From contig CM022671.1 of the NCBI GenBank assembly GCA_012295275.1, positions 1,695,832-1,759,831 on the forward strand: DNA of 64,000 bases. The letters run 5' to 3'. The position numbers and the translations under genes were made by a program. Under the pieces are notes generated by a model. That model searched no databases. It was given only the letters and a program-made list of their open reading frames with translations, and was not told where the DNA came from. The DNA is from Chrysomallon squamiferum. Taxonomy: Eukaryota > Mollusca > Gastropoda > Neomphalida > Peltospiridae. Shown here in pieces: positions 39,767 through 55,100 of the stretch; position 1 is the stretch's first letter; each line of letters opens with the position of its first letter.

Positions 39767-42231
39767 AGATTTAAAAATTAAGCTGATGTATTTCTGAATT
39801 TTAATATCAACAAAAGCCCTGTTGTTGGTTTTTTGATACATGAAAAATGAAGAGTTAAATAAAATCACAGTCTTTAAAAATCTTGATATAAATCTCTTAT
39901 TTCAGGACTGTAGCAATTTGGCAAAATCAGGTCTTAAAACAATATTATTTTTTTTTAATCTTACAAATGTTACATAAGATATCTTTACAGAATTAAAAAA
40001 AAAAAAAAAAAATCAGTGTTTTAATTTTTTTAACAAATTGTTATAAATTTGTCCAAATCAAGTCTAAAGACTATAAATGAACAATACAATTATTACAAAT
40101 TTTTATTATCTGAAACCCCTCCAACAAAAAGTATAATAAAAAATCATTTACAGTATGAAATAATATAAATCATTAAAAATATTCATATATCCAAGTTACC
40201 TGTACATAAATAATGGTAAGCAACTTGTCCAAATACAAGAGTAATTACTTTTCATCTGTAAAAAACATCACTGGGTAGGATCCTGGCTACAAAATGCCAG
40301 TACAACAATTTGGTGAAAAGTTTTGGATTTATTTTTTTCTTTCTTTCTGAGATCAGAAAACATCTTTCAGTTAACCTGACTGTCCAAACAATGGCTAAAA
40401 AATATTTGATCTAGATATGAATAACAGATTACTTGCTAAAAGTGTTTAATATTAGTTACAAAAAATTCTGAAAGGTCAGCATGTAACTGCACCTGTACAT
40501 CATTTTATAGTTAAATGAATGTTGTTACGTAACCTTTTCTTTAAAACAAATTAATAAATAATAATAAATAATAATAATAATAATTAAAACCCATTAAAAC
40601 ACCAATTATAAATACAATTAATGCTGCCCAATATTATAAGTTTCACAAGCTGATAAATACTATCTACTGTTTATTTATTTATTTTTTTAATATATTTTCA
40701 TTTCATAGATGCACTGAATTTAAACCCTTTAAAAACAACTGTACTTTTATTAGCTAAAGATAGTTTTTTATGTTTCACATCTTAACTTCTATGATAGCCA
40801 AAACCTGATATTTGTGTTATCCTAAGAACCTATTTAGAACAATATACTGTTCCATTATTCTACCTTTTCTACCTTATCAAATACCTGCTGCTAAGTAATT
40901 TTCAAATGTATAATTAACATCCAGATTATTACATTCTTATTTTGTAATTTATCTTTTATTTTTAAAATTTCACATATTCCTTTTATATAAACCTTGTTAT
41001 CTTGTTCTGAATAAAACACTGACAATATTAGTATTTATAGATGAGGTTCGGTTACAACATAAACCATTAATGCTTTTCATTTCTCTTCTAGAAACATATT
41101 AAGAGCTCAACCTGCTAAAATCAATTTTACAGTGTTGATTTATGCTAGCAGATACATATTATATGGAATACAAGAAATATCATTAAAATACAGAATTCCA
41201 GAATATTTTGTCACCTAGCTATTAAACATACATCACATATTTATCCTTAAAATAAACATTTGTTATTCAGTTTATTTATTTTTATGCATCATGATTGATA
41301 ACCATCTACAAATTTAATTTCTATTTTAAACAATGTCACTAAATGCACCAACAATTTCCAAAACACAATTAAAACAATTTAGCTAATTGCAGAGTAACAT
41401 TATTAATAAAACGCTCTTGTGGTTAGTTTTGTAATTAGTGCTCATTATTATTTTTATTTGTTTTTTTAAAAGAAAGAAATCAAGGCTTATGATGATTATG
41501 ATAAAAGAAATGTAACACAGCTGGAATAATCATGGTTTTTAGCTTTTAATAAAAGATATGTCACAAAATACAGAGAAAAGGTGTGTGGGGCAGATTTTCA
41601 AGACTTCATTTTCATGTCAAGTTGGATGCAAATTATTTGTGTTAGTTAAGATATGTTTTATTTGAATAAATTTTAAATTATTTAGCAAAATCAGAAAAGT
41701 AAATGTTCAAACTTCCAGTATCTTCTACAAGAAATGCAGGTATTTTTATTAGCTTAGAGTTCCTTTTTATTTGTTTAAAAAAAAAAATAATAATATTAAA
41801 TTTGTTTAAATTGTTAAGTAAAAAAAGGCAATGTGTATGATCTTATTTCCATCATGTTTTAAAAAATGTTATAAAAAGAATTAAAATTTGCCTTTGTACA
41901 AACATTGGTGAGATTCTAAATAATGGGAAATGTTGTTAAAATCTGTCATGTAAAGTTCTGATTTTAAGAAAAAAAAGTTTCTGACATGAGAAGATTCAAG
42001 CCTGAAAACAGTATTAATAATAAAAATAAATAAATAAATGATAAATACAAAATATGTTTTTTGAAATAGCTCACCACCCACCCTTCTAGTAAAAACAAAA
42101 TATTTACCTCATTTCTGGGCGAGGAAAAAAAAAAAAATCTATTGTCAACAAAGAATAGTTCTGAATTCAGTTTCCATTCAAACAATTAAAGCTGCCAGTA
42201 AGTTGCTTCCCTTTCAACATTGTCATAAATA

Positions 42232-42235
<4 letters not shown>

Positions 42236-42269
<34 letters not shown>
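42236..42269. repeat. Poly(A) run of about 33 bases
   Basis: The tract lies about 45 bases past the MED13 stop codon; it would be a long U run in the 3' UTR. Confidence 0.95.
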
Positions 42270-42272
<3 letters not shown>

Positions 42273-42313
42273 CAGTCTTAACGTCCAGCATGTATTACTG
42301 TTCGTATATCACA

Positions 42314-45300
42314 TCACACAAAAGCATTCAATGCATGGTACATTTGCATGAGGACAACCACGTGAACTGGAAGGCAAGATCGACGATCGTTCATGGCTGG
42401 ATCGAATGTCAGCCACGAAAGGGCATTGTAGTGTTCAAGAACAAACCTGAGAGGAAAAAATAATAGCTTGATATATATATTAAATGTGTCATGTATATAA
42501 ACTAATAAAGTGCAACACAAACTAGATACTTTATTACATATCATTATATTTATATATATATATATAGGAAATTAATTTATTTCCTTTACATATTCAAATA
42601 TTGACATTTTACTAACATGCTAAGTCAGCTATAGAGTTAGTGAACACAGATCTGACAATTTAAAACCTTCCTCTGTCTGTCTGTCTCTTATCTCTTGCTT
42701 GCATTATTGCACATACATCTGCAGCCAATACTTTTTTTTTTAAAGAGAAATACATAGTTCTTACCTGAGTACTTCACATGTCAGGTGGGAATCAAGGGCG
42801 TGGCTATTGCGGCCCTGGTTATGGGGGAGGAATTCATCTATGCTTGATGAGGTATGAATGTGAAGTGCAGACTGAAACAGGAATACAAGTTAGATTTTCA
42901 TTTATTTTAAGTATTAAATATCTGATAAAGAATGTTAACTACAATATTCTCTCTGAAGTCAAAGTACTAAGTGTTAATGAGATTATTAGAGAGCAATATG
43001 AATTTTAGACAAAACCTAAGCACAGAAGCTCATTGTATAATAATTAATGACTGTCTGAAAAAATAAGTCACTCAGGAAATGAATAAATACTGTTTATTAA
43101 TAAGTCAACACATTTTTAAATATCAGCTGTGTTATTCTAATTTTTTTGCTTCTTTTTTAAAATAATATTCTACATGAACCACTCTTTCCAGCAAGCAGCA
43201 ACAAATCTTTACAGACTGGAATTCAACACATTAGTGAAGTACCTCTGGCTGGAACTGGAAAGATTTATTATGCTACAAAAGAAAGGATATTTCTTACCTT
43301 GAAAACGCTAGGACACATGTGTTCCCTTTCTGGACATGATGACCAAAACCACTTGGGCAGTGGTCCTAGACGTGCTGTGGACACGTAATATCCCATCGCA
43401 AGTGGCTGCTGCATCAGTTTGACATCATTCTGAGGATCGTTCATTGCACTTCCACCCATCTGCAGAAGTAAAGTGAAGTCACAATTATTATAATAACAAT
43501 GCTGGGCAAATTTTTGTAAAAATAAATTAAAGATTATGATGATTGCTCGTTTCTTTTTACTCTTTTTTTTATTTTTATTTTTTTTATAGATTCTCCCACC
43601 ACTTTTATATTCGTAACAGTACATCAAATCTTTGCTCGTCAGAAAGTTATCATTAAGTAAAAAAAAAAAACCAATATATAACAAAGCAATATATAATAAA
43701 CAAAAACATACAGCTGATTGTCCATTTGATTTCGACGAGTTCTGGAGTGACCGGTCATAATTCAGAGGTGACATTGGGGGAGAATTTCCTCCAGGAGGTG
43801 ATGTATTGAATGCATCATCAAAGACAAGATCACTTAAAAAGTCTATGCCATGGTCCATCTGGCCAAGTTCATCATTTCCAATGCCATTCAGCATGTCATC
43901 CAACTCAAGATGACTGTTGCCAAGATCTAACTGAGTTTCAGGGTTCAAGGGATGACTGTTGGCCTGAAAAACAGATATACGTTTCATTAATAATCACTAT
44001 GAAAGTACTCTACGTTATTTCAATTAATAAAAATGAACATACATAATAATAAAAGTTTAAGACCAATATCAAAACAGTTTAACATTATATAAAATTATTT
44101 TAATAAAGACATTCAAAAGAATATTTAAATATTTTAGAAGCTATTTATTTTACTTTAAAAAAATAAATGCAGATTTTGTCATTTATTCCTGTGGGCAATA
44201 TATAGATATATTAATAAATGTTTATTTTTGTCTTATAAAACATCAACGTAATTTACTTAAGTACAGCATTTCTAACTGATTCTACCTAGTACCTAACGTG
44301 TTACTACCAGAGATTTGTTACCTGAGCCGTGGCCGATGTAGGAAACACAAGGATATGACTAGCGGAGGCATCACGAGGTGTTTGAAGAGGACAGTTGCTG
44401 CTGGGTTTCTCCTCTGGTTTGTACACGTCAGCCATCACCATCAGGCTGGAGTGAGGCTCCATGGACACAAGACAAGCACTGAGAATGCATGGAACATCGT
44501 TATTGCCAAATTTACACTGACTGCATTTTTCTTTGATGCTATTGCTCGTATTCAACAAGTTCTTTTTACTCAACAGTCCAGACCAAGCTTTCAGTTCACC
44601 ATGGCCTAATCGCCCAAACCGACCAATCACAAGCCTGGCAGGCATTGTCGACATTGAGACAATTCCAACTATGTAGTCCCACAACTTCTGTAAGCCAATC
44701 TTTCTGGCTGAAGCCTTTTTTCTTCGACTCCTGAAAGAAAATTAATTTTTAAGAGATGAATTACACATTGTTTTTAAGCATCTATAATAAATTATTCTGC
44801 AATCATAAGACAGAAAAGTTTTTTTTTAAATTATCAATTAAACATTTATATTTATAAAAACAAAGTCTGGTTTATGCATCTTTAGTTTACAAACAAATTT
44901 AAGGTTATGTAATTTCAGGTTTCTCAAATAAAAAAACTAACAAACTTTACATTTAAAGCTATTTTTACCTGTTTGGAATCTCTATGTTGATGATGCATGT
45001 CTCTAACATCTCGCCACTCGTGTCAATGAACGCTGCAAGCAGCCAGCGCTGATCCTCTGACAAGCAGTAGTTACAGAACAACACCTGAGTCTTCTCTGTC
45101 TTCTCACTGCAGAACTCCGCTAGCTGTGCCTGCTTGTCTTTCAGTGGAGCCAGAATGAACGGAGGACTGTACAGTTTGACAAAGCCAGCACTATCAGCCT
45201 GGAAGTGGAAAAATATAATATAATGTGAATTGCTATTTGGAGAACAAATATCATCTGTCTAGATACAACTGTTAGAAAAAATAATCTTAAAGATCCACGT

Positions 45301-46137
45301 CATTTAATACATTTTTGAATTTCCAGCACTGTTAACCAGATTTAAAAACAAAAGTAACATTAATAATTATTGTAATACATTTTAACAAAACCAATAATAT
45401 TTATTAAAGAAAAAAGGTTTATTACTGGCTTTTAAAATGATCTCTTTGATAAATGTTTTAAAATAAGATGAATCTACAAGAAATGTAAGTATAACTACTG
45501 AACAGACCTGTTTTTTCTTGAGAAACATTTCCGCCTCAGCTGCAGGTCCGAACCCAGTGAGCGACCGGCCCATGATTGTGTGAGTGAGATTCCACCTGCA
45601 CGTCGTGAACACAGAGAACGCCACAGACTTCAGCGTCTGGAACTGTGTGCTGCTCTCCTTGTGATTCAGAATCGTCTTCAAAGGCACCACCTGCAAATTA
45701 ATTTATTACATTATCAGTTGTAAGTTTAAGCTGAACATTCATTATCAGATTTTAATTCCTGTAACTTTGATATCTTTTTTTTTAAAACAGGCAAAATTTC
45801 ATTTTTTTTTTTTTTTTTTTTTTTTAAACTAGATATACACGTCTTATTCTAAGTATTATTATAGAGCATTTTGAATGACATTAGGTTATAATTTTAAAAC
45901 GCTGTACCTGTAAAAACATATTGTTCTGATGATGTTCTGGAAGATGGTGAATCATCTGCTGGTAACAACGGCAGAGTCCAATCATTGCCAGCCGACTGAG
46001 CTCGTCCCACTCCTGGTTGTAGGTGAAAGGGTCAATCAGGTACACAACAATGGCAGGACATTCGTTGCTGTCATCATTGTCCAAGTCATGGGAGGCTCCA
46101 TCCTTGCCAGCACCAGTGCCATCAGGTGGAGTACCAT
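42314..46137 (-). other. MED13: MED13 C-terminal PIWI-like domain (eight exons)
   Basis: The most conserved part of the protein. It runs from [13 protein letters not shown] through [79 protein letters not shown] and [13 protein letters not shown], to [19 protein letters not shown] and [18 protein letters not shown]. The fold resembles Argonaute PIWI but Mediator has no slicer activity. The linker exon 43963-43712 is acidic (Asp-rich, [24 protein letters not shown] in two pieces), as in other MED13 proteins. Confidence 0.88.
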
Positions 46138-49100
46138 CTAGTTACAAAGAATTCACATTACAGGAATTTACTCAAATACACTGAGAGAAGGCAAGCAATA
46201 TAAATAGGTGAGGAGAAAAAACAGACACTGACACTGAAAGTGACAATACAATACACATATAACATATGTAAAACATCTGCATACTTTTTCATCCGAACAA
46301 GGATTTTTAAAAATTTCTAAATTATAAACAGAACAAAGATATTACTATTACAATTATCTGAAGTATACAGGAAGCAACACAAAAAACAGGTAGAGATATT
46401 AAATAGGGAGCTCCAAAATGGTAATACAAGCTGCTTACATACAATTTAATTTTCAACTCTTTCAATGCATAATTAAAACTAGCTCCCAGTAAAATCAACA
46501 ATACTAGTAATTGCAATGCTGTCCCACAGATAGCAGTGAATACTGGTCTGATGTGATATTCAGGAGTCTCTGGGAGGGGTTCTACTTCTTGCAGCATACC
46601 CTCTTTACACAGTTAACATAATATAATTAAGAGTGAATACATCTGCTTATCAAAACGAAAGTGTTAACGAAATATTGTTACGAAACATGCACACTATTGT
46701 TATTTTCTCTATTCAAAACTATGACACTTAAGCATTTTATATCATCTTGCTAAATCTGAGTTTGCCTTTTACTAATTTACAGCATGACAGTTTACAAAAT
46801 TCAAAGAAAGCCTACTTTTGTTGTCATCACCACCCATAGCACTAGAGTTGTCAGGTGTGGCTGGTTTGGCTGGTTCTGGAGTCTTGAAGGGCATCTTCTG
46901 TTGAGGTGATTCAAACAATGTCTTGTCCAAAGTCAGTCTAGCCAGAAATGGACCTGAAGTAAAAAAATCAGAGTTAAGCAAGTTTTCCAGTGCAAATGTT
47001 AAACAAGCAAAAGAATTATTAAAATTAAATCTACGTTGATACCCACTACCATCCTGTTGTAACTAGATACCAATTTTCATTAACCATATGGTATAGTGAT
47101 TAAAATATAATCATATAAAATTACATTTCACAGAATACGTTACAAGTGATGCGATATTAAAGAAGATTACAATCTGTTAAACAGCTTATATATTTAAATA
47201 ATATGCCACGTGACTTCACTTACCCAGTCTGTATCGACAAACTTGAGCATACAACTTGAGTTTAGCTGCAAACGGTGATTCCCCTGGGAAAAAATTAAAA
47301 ACATTAACATTATCAAATGATCCAGTTTAAAAAAATAATTAAAAATTAAATAAATTAAATTTAAACAGAATACATCACATAAAAGTATTAAAAAACAAAT
47401 TAAATTAAAAAAAAAGGTACTATGTATAAAAAATAGTTTTGATATAGTAATATTTAAAAAAATAATAATAAATGAATAATAAACAAAATAAGATTAAAAA
47501 CAAACAGTTTAAACAAGTCCTCCTTTGTGCTTTTAATGATCAACAATAAAAAAAAAGAATAAAAAAGAATAAACTAATAAAAACCTAGTAAAGTCTATCT
47601 TTAAGAACAATTAATTACAAAAATATATGGACAACAATATTGACAACAAAAGAAAGTAAACTACAAAGAAATATTTACCTATCTGTTTAAACCAGTCATC
47701 AACCTGCTCAACAGCAACTCTCTGCTCTGCACTTTTCCCGACTCTCATGATTCCATCACACCACAGTTTAGAAATTGGACAGTGCCTTCCAAGTCGACAC
47801 AGTTCATACACAGTACTCAACTCCTTGAAAAAGCTTATCACATTGGAGAGAATGAAATCATTGTCAGGTGCTACCACCACATATGCTACATCTCGTTGTC
47901 GACCAAATGGCTCCAAGAACTGTTTGTCCTGAGAATAAATTATTCGTATGTGATATAATGAGAAAGAAGTATTTTCTCATTCAGTAGCTATTTCATAATT
48001 AAATAAATGTAGATTAGTATGAATCTGATCTAACCTCACAAGTGCTAATTTCAACTGTTTAGATAAGATTTAAGGGGACTGACAATGCTGGTCCAACAAC
48101 AACAAATTTAATGCAGATATAAAACCTATGTTATGCAGTTTCTACAGTATGTTGGAATAAAATGTTATTTTATACAGATATGTGCACATACGAACATGCG
48201 TAATTAAAATATGAATCAAAAGATGTTTAATAAAATGAAGCAAAGGAAATGTGTAAATGTGCTGATGGGAGTAAAACCTGACTTACCCAGTATCTGATGG
48301 TGTATGGAGAAACTGACAACCAGTCCCTGTCATGTCCAACCAGGAAGTGTGGGATAGGCTGAGGCTCACAATTCTGATCAGAACCTGCAAGAAAAATAAC
48401 AGAAGATGAGTTCAATGATCTATTTGTCTCTAGAAGTCAGTCAGTTATTAGAGAATTATTTATCATGATTAAAAAAGAAAAGATGAATGCTTTGTTCCTT
48501 TCACACAAACACTGCTACTGACCTCGTCCAGCAAGCTGGTGGAAGTCTTTCCAGCTGAGAGGTCCTTGCACTTTGTAACTGTGTTCCCACAAGCGCATCA
48601 CTCTGGTGTTTTGAATCGTGTCCTGCAGTAGAGGATTCAGAGACTTCAGGCGCTGGAGAATGTCCTGAGAATTCACTGGAATACAGCTCGGTCCATGCAG
48701 GAACGGCCATTTGTGCAGGCAGTTGTATTTCATAGACAGGTCATCCAACTTGCCGGAAGAACAGTGCTCCATTGCCTGTCGAGCCTGATCAAGTGCATGG
48801 TATGTTGCTTCGCTGCCATCTGTTAGAAGGACAAACAGTGATGTTAACACCAAGAAACCCTTCAGGTAAAGGCAGACTAATATAGCATATGATCAAAATC
48901 AGTAGTAACATGAGAGAAAATTTATATACACACATATGCATACATTCATGACAATTATAAAAAGAAGTTGGAAAATATAAATCATCCTTGGGTTATTTAC
49001 AATAATCTAAAATTATAGGGAAATAATTAAACAGTCATCCTGTAGTCAGTATTTGTATTATCAGAAAAACAGTATACTAAGAAAGGTAATCCATTAGTTT

Positions 49101-52100
49101 TATGTTTTCAGATATAGAATGCAACTATCTATTCTATGTATGTAAAAAAAATTAAAAAATATATATATATATAATTTCTTTATTATTAACCAGTCATAAG
49201 TGACACAGCAATTATTTACTGAATATTTAATTTCCTTTCTTCTCTGTTGTATTTATTTATCACTTTTATTTATTAACATTCAACAAACAGAAAAGGGTAT
49301 TAAAAGAATGTAAACACTGTTACTTGAAATGTTGCCACATGAATCCCAATAAGTATATACAGTAATACTGGTTAATTTAATTAGTTTTGTTGCAGAATAA
49401 TAACAAAATATTGTTTGTTTTACCTTGCAGTTGCAGCAAGTTGATCATGCTACCTGTAAACTGAGTAGCTGCTGCCATGTTGAGTAATGACAGCCGATTG
49501 TCAATAATTGGAGATGGGTACGGCACTGTGAACTGTCCCAATAACAGTTCCAAAATAATCTGAGGTATATCCACTGGAGGATGGTCTTTTGAACCGCCAT
49601 CCTCCTTTTCAAAGTCTGTAGCTATCAAACTGGGTTTTCTCTGATCATACCGAGAATCACGGATTCCTGTAATGTCCACCTCATCCTCATAGAACAGACC
49701 CGAATTGTAACCGTATTTGCGATTGATCGCAGCACTGAACCCGCAAGTGCACCGATCAGCCCAATCAGAGGATCCACCCTGATCAGGAAAGTAGAGTGCA
49801 AAATCAGCTCCCTTAATGTCTGGATTGCCATGGCACACACAAATATTGCAACTGTCAAATGTTTGGTCCTTGAAAAGATTAAGAATTGAATCAGAGAGTA
49901 GCACGTTCACAATAAGGCTGTGCACCTCAGGAATCTGGTTGTTTGTTCCATGATTGTCAATGGAGTTGAGGGTTTTGTTCAGATATGAGGAAGCGTTGGA
50001 TGCAGGTGACTGCAGTTCGTAACTGAGAGGGGTTCGTGGAGTTCTTGGCGTTCTCTGCTGACTGGAATTGTTGAAGGTTGCTGGAGAATTCTCGATTAAG
50101 CTCCCTGTCATGCGGGATGTGAGGCTTGGTATGTTGTCAACAGACATTGGGTTCAGGTATTGGCTGAATACATAAACAAAATTTATGACATTTTGGAAAA
50201 AAGATCCAAAGAAAAGTACTTTACTAAGAATTAATTAAATTTTAAAATAAATACCTGAAGATCAATAATGACTCTTTATTTATTTAACTTAAAACTAGAT
50301 AACTAATCAAACTAATATTATAAAATACAAAAGATTCTAAAAAGTAGTGAAATATCTTTTGAAATAACTAATCCAGACTTGTTCCATCAGCTGATTTTAA
50401 TTTTGATCTGGTGACATTTACAAATAATGTGATGCTAAACTCCATTATCAGAACAATTAAAAAGATATTCAGAAAGCAGCTTACCTTGAATGAGGATGTG
50501 GTTTTTCCATGATGGGCATGGGGAATTCCCAGGATGGTTTGTATTCTGGTAGAGGAGGTATCGGAGACAGCTGGCTGCTAGGCAACTCGACCGGCGAGTA
50601 TTTTGCAGCACCAACAAACTTAGCAAACTTTGGAGGCTTATTTACATCCTGCTGTGAATAAAAACAAGAATTAATTTATCTTAAAAAGATTTTTGTTTAT
50701 TCAGATGTGCTTGGAAAGTTATTAAATATATTATTGTGATGTATTTAATAAAATCTTTAATGTCATTATGATATTTTGCCAAAATATTATTAAGGTATCC
50801 ATTTACATGCCTGTGGTAGTGCTGTATATTTTTTGATTATCCTATAGCACAAATCCTGAACACATTAACCACAAAATATAAACACCGTCTAGATAATAAA
50901 AACTACAGTAAAAAATAGTATTGTTTGTGAATTCATTTTTTTTTTTTTTAAATTATTATTTGTTTTGGGATGGGGATTTTTTTACCCCTTCATTTGGCAG
51001 TTTGTGGTTTACACTGGTCAACAAAAATTTAGTACAAATTAATTAATCGTCATAAAACATTTTAGCAGGTTGTTATGTTTATAAAGTTACACCATTACCT
51101 CACAAATCTGCCTAATATCATCTGTATGAACCAGCTGATAAATATCAACTTTGTAACACTGATCATCAGTTGTAATATCTGTGATCATCTCTGGTGAGGA
51201 TTCCTTGTTGTTTTCTAGTGAAGGAGGGGTTGGGAACATTCTGGCAAGTTCTGATGGGCCTAAAAATTAATAAATCAGAACATTCAAATCTCTGCAAGTC
51301 TTCAATACAACAAAAAACATTCTAAAATGACAAATATTTTACTCATTCCTTTCTAACTTTCTTTATAACCTGATAATAATATTACAAACTTAAAAATGTG
51401 TAGAATTATTTTAAAATGGAATACCAGTAACATTTTAATTCCTTTTTTTTTCTTCTTAAATTGTCAAAATGTTTTAAAATAATGTGTCACTTACCAATGA
51501 TACCAACTTTTGGACATTTCAGTTCATCAGTGGTCTTACTTCCAGATAAGCCTGAATCTGTGCCCTGAAATAAAATATATGTTCTTGTTAACACCATAAT
51601 TTCCTATTATTATAACTGTTATTATGAAGTTAAACCCAGATTTGCTAATATTTCACATGAATTATTTAACCTGGTTCAGGAAAAAAACTAAACAGCTCAT
51701 TAATGTCTCTGTTTGCCAGTGATATGTCAGAATGATACTTTTGGAATAGCAAATCACGATTTTCAAAAAACTAAATAACTGAAGATGAATTTTGTGACAT
51801 TTTATAAAGATTTCTATGATTCAGTTTCAGGAAAGTTAATATAATTAGGCAGTTATTCATAAAAAATAAAACTTGTCTTACATATATATATATATATATA
51901 TATATAAATACCAAATATATTTATTCCAGATTGGGGTTTCTCAAATTAAGAATAGCAAATAACTTAGTAAAACAACATTAAACATCAAATACAATTTATA
52001 TTCAATACATTAAACATTTAATTAAAAAAGATAGATAATAAAGTCATTACAAGTACTTACCCCACCCTCATCACTATCATCACCAGATGATTCAAACATG

Positions 52101-55100
52101 TGATCGAGATCAGATTCTTGTGGTACCAGATCCTTCTCGTATTTCATACTGACAAGTGCTGATGGAGAACCAAGGGGCAATATATCTGTCATAATAAATA
52201 AATAAATAAATAAATAAACAAACATACACACAGACTGACAAATAAATAGCTTAGTCATTACTTTACAACAAGTATATGATGATGAAAAACCAGTGGCTTC
52301 TTATCTGATGTAATAAAATTAATGAACAAAGAGGCCAGATGTCTGTTATGAAGCTATCAGATTTATAAAAGGATAATGTTATTTTTTGAAGGAAAAAAAA
52401 AATGGACAGATGAAGAGACAAGTTAGAAATAAATAAGCCTATCGTACATTTTAATTTACTTTTAAAAATATTAAGAAAACCTGAAATTAAAAACTAATAA
52501 AACTAGTTAGCTCTGAAGAACTACCATAATTATTATCCATTTCTTTAGCATAAAATAACATCAAAAATAAACAAACAAACAAATAAATCAATGATATAAA
52601 ATAAAATAAAAAAGGTAAAAACAATTTACCATTGACTTTTTCATCTTTGGAATCTCCTAGTCTTGATGAATCCTTGAGGTCTTCATCCTGAAAGAATAAA
52701 TAAATAGAAATATTAAAAAATAAATTATTTAACAAAATAAACTGTCAAAAACAAAGCAAAAAAAAGCACATAAGCACATACAGGCAAATTAAAATGAATA
52801 TGTGAATGAGTTTTCAGTTCATAAACAGTACACATCACTGTTTGTTTTGTCAAATAGCACACAAGCAGGAAAATGTTTCTAACTTTGGATTTCAAATATT
52901 TCATACTTCTGCAATTTACTCTTCAGTGAGAAATAGCAGAATTGTTCTTTTATTATCAACATGTTTATAAATACATGCTTTACCAGACACAACAATAACT
53001 ATCACTGATGAACTAGTTTCTGGTACAACTACTACATGAAGTATGCATTCTAGTTTGGGTTAATCTTAACCTTTCCTACAACCACCATTGAATTTTCATA
53101 TGTGGATTAAATTAGGCATTTCAAAACTGACAGTTTTCACCATTTTATAACTTCCAGATTTTTGTGTTACATACAACAAACTCTTCTTCATTCTGTTTCC
53201 ACAGATGTGGCTGCAAAATTTTATCTATACAATGGTTTTTTTTTGTTTTTTGTTTACAGTTGACTGATTCTGCAGTGTTTCCATCCTGAATAAACATGAT
53301 AAATCTGACCTGTTTGAGCAAGCTGATGAAACTTGGCTGCTTAAACTGTTATTATTAACAGATCTATAACAGTATTTTAGTTTTGTTGTATTGTAATTGT
53401 TGTTTTCCATAATAATCATCATTACTGGTTTTGCAGTTTATAAAGTATGTTCTACTAAAGGTAGATTTGTTTAAAGCAGACTAATAAGGATATGGTCATG
53501 GACATACATACACTGAGACACACATGTATGCACACACATGCACACACATGCACACACACACACACACACACACACACAATATTAAATTAATCATGTTAAT
53601 TTCACTCTTTACATTAAAAGATTTAGAGATTAATTAAAAAAAAAATCAATTAAAAAAAATGGTGAGATTAATTTTAATGTAATAAAAATAAATAAACTAC
53701 ACAAACTGTTAATTTTTACCAGTCTGTCAAAAAGGTAATGTAAATACTAATTAATTTATTCATTTAAACATGTTTCATTAAATGGTTCATAAGTCTGGTT
53801 TCTTAATCATGTAATCTGATAGTTATAACTGTCTTGTGCATCTACTATTAATCAACCATGAATAAACACTAAACCACATTTTATACAGTTTAGGGTGTTG
53901 CAACAGCAATGTTTATATGTAATTAGTAACTCTTTCTATCTAGATGCTACAGAACCAACTGTTCTCATGTAAATAGTACTTCAGTGTTAGCTGAAATAAT
54001 AGTTTTTTCATTCATTTTCAACAGATATATGCATCTGTATCATCATAAACACACAAATGTATACAAATTCCTCATCTCGTAATTTGTAAAATAAATTCAA
54101 CTAATAGTTTTCTTCCCTTGTAAAAAAACCATATCTGCTTTAAATTTAATAACATACGTAGTGTTTACATTTTGAACTGACTAAGTATGAATTTGTTGAC
54201 GAAGAGAATGCAGAAGTAATTGGCAAATGATTAGTTGTAACATTCTGATGTAAGATTTATGTGCATGCACTAACAATTTTTCATTAAAATATAAAATTAA
54301 ATTAAATAAAGGATTTTCACCAATGTTCATTATGCAAGTTTACTCCATTACTCTCACTATTTTCTTTAACAACTGCTCTGATTATAACATAAATAAATAA
54401 CCGTTATCATCCTGTATGCAGACTGATCTAATTAACAGATAAACAGGGTAATATTAATCTCACCATTCTGTTAAATGATCGATCATCTCGGCTCTTCCGA
54501 GAGCCCCTGACCAGGGTTCCTGGGTTGAGTGACGGTTCATCAACAAACTCGTATGGGTCAAGAACCGGTGATGGTGTTCTAGCTTTCTGTTCGTGTCTTT
54601 GGGAATGAGATGAATGGCCTGACGTCTGCTCACTGCTGGACTGGCTGTCCAAAAGACGATCAAACCTAGCTTTCTTTACAGGAAGATTAATCCTAAAATA
54701 AAAAAAAATAATAACAGTCTCTTAAACAAATAGGTAAAACACTTTCTCATAAGATTACAGACCACAGAGGGACATTGAGTACCATAAAGGAAATATAAAG
54801 AAAATTATTTTTACTTTCTTATCAGCAAATCATTTCCAGCTCCTCTATTAAATTTAGACATACTATTAAATTGTTTCAACATTATTTCTGTCCAGTGTTG
54901 TAAGCAAATTAGTAGTAAATATAAATTTGTGAAAGCAGTGTATATGGCATGCAATCCTTTGCTTACTAAGAATGTGTGCAAGATATATCATTTGCTATAT
55001 TAAAAAAATTATAGGACCAATATTATTGTTAAACTGTATTTAGTAACGGAAAAGAAATAAAATGTTACTACTAAGACAAAATCATGCAGAGAAATCTCTC

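Larger units (their letters stand above)
36149..42313. other. Tail-to-tail interval between SNRPD3 and MED13
   Basis: No coding exon. The left end is the SNRPD3 3' UTR. From about 37510 to 42313 the DNA probably contains a long MED13 3' UTR, as in other animals, but the sequence gives no decisive boundary. Short open frames at 36981-37483, 37609-37845 and 41881-42185 have no recognisable protein. Poly(A) runs lie at 39729-39765 and 42236-42269. Confidence 0.5.

Noticed and set aside
42778-43008. Plus-strand open frame beginning [17 protein letters not shown]
   Set aside because: It looks Gly-rich and RNA-binding-like, but it is antisense to the penultimate MED13 exon (42765-42871), which fits in phase.
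46322-46597. 91-codon open frame with hydrophobic segments
   Set aside because: It lies in a MED13 intron between phase-matched exons 46953-46816 and 46137-45908; its hydrophobicity is expected from T-rich sequence.
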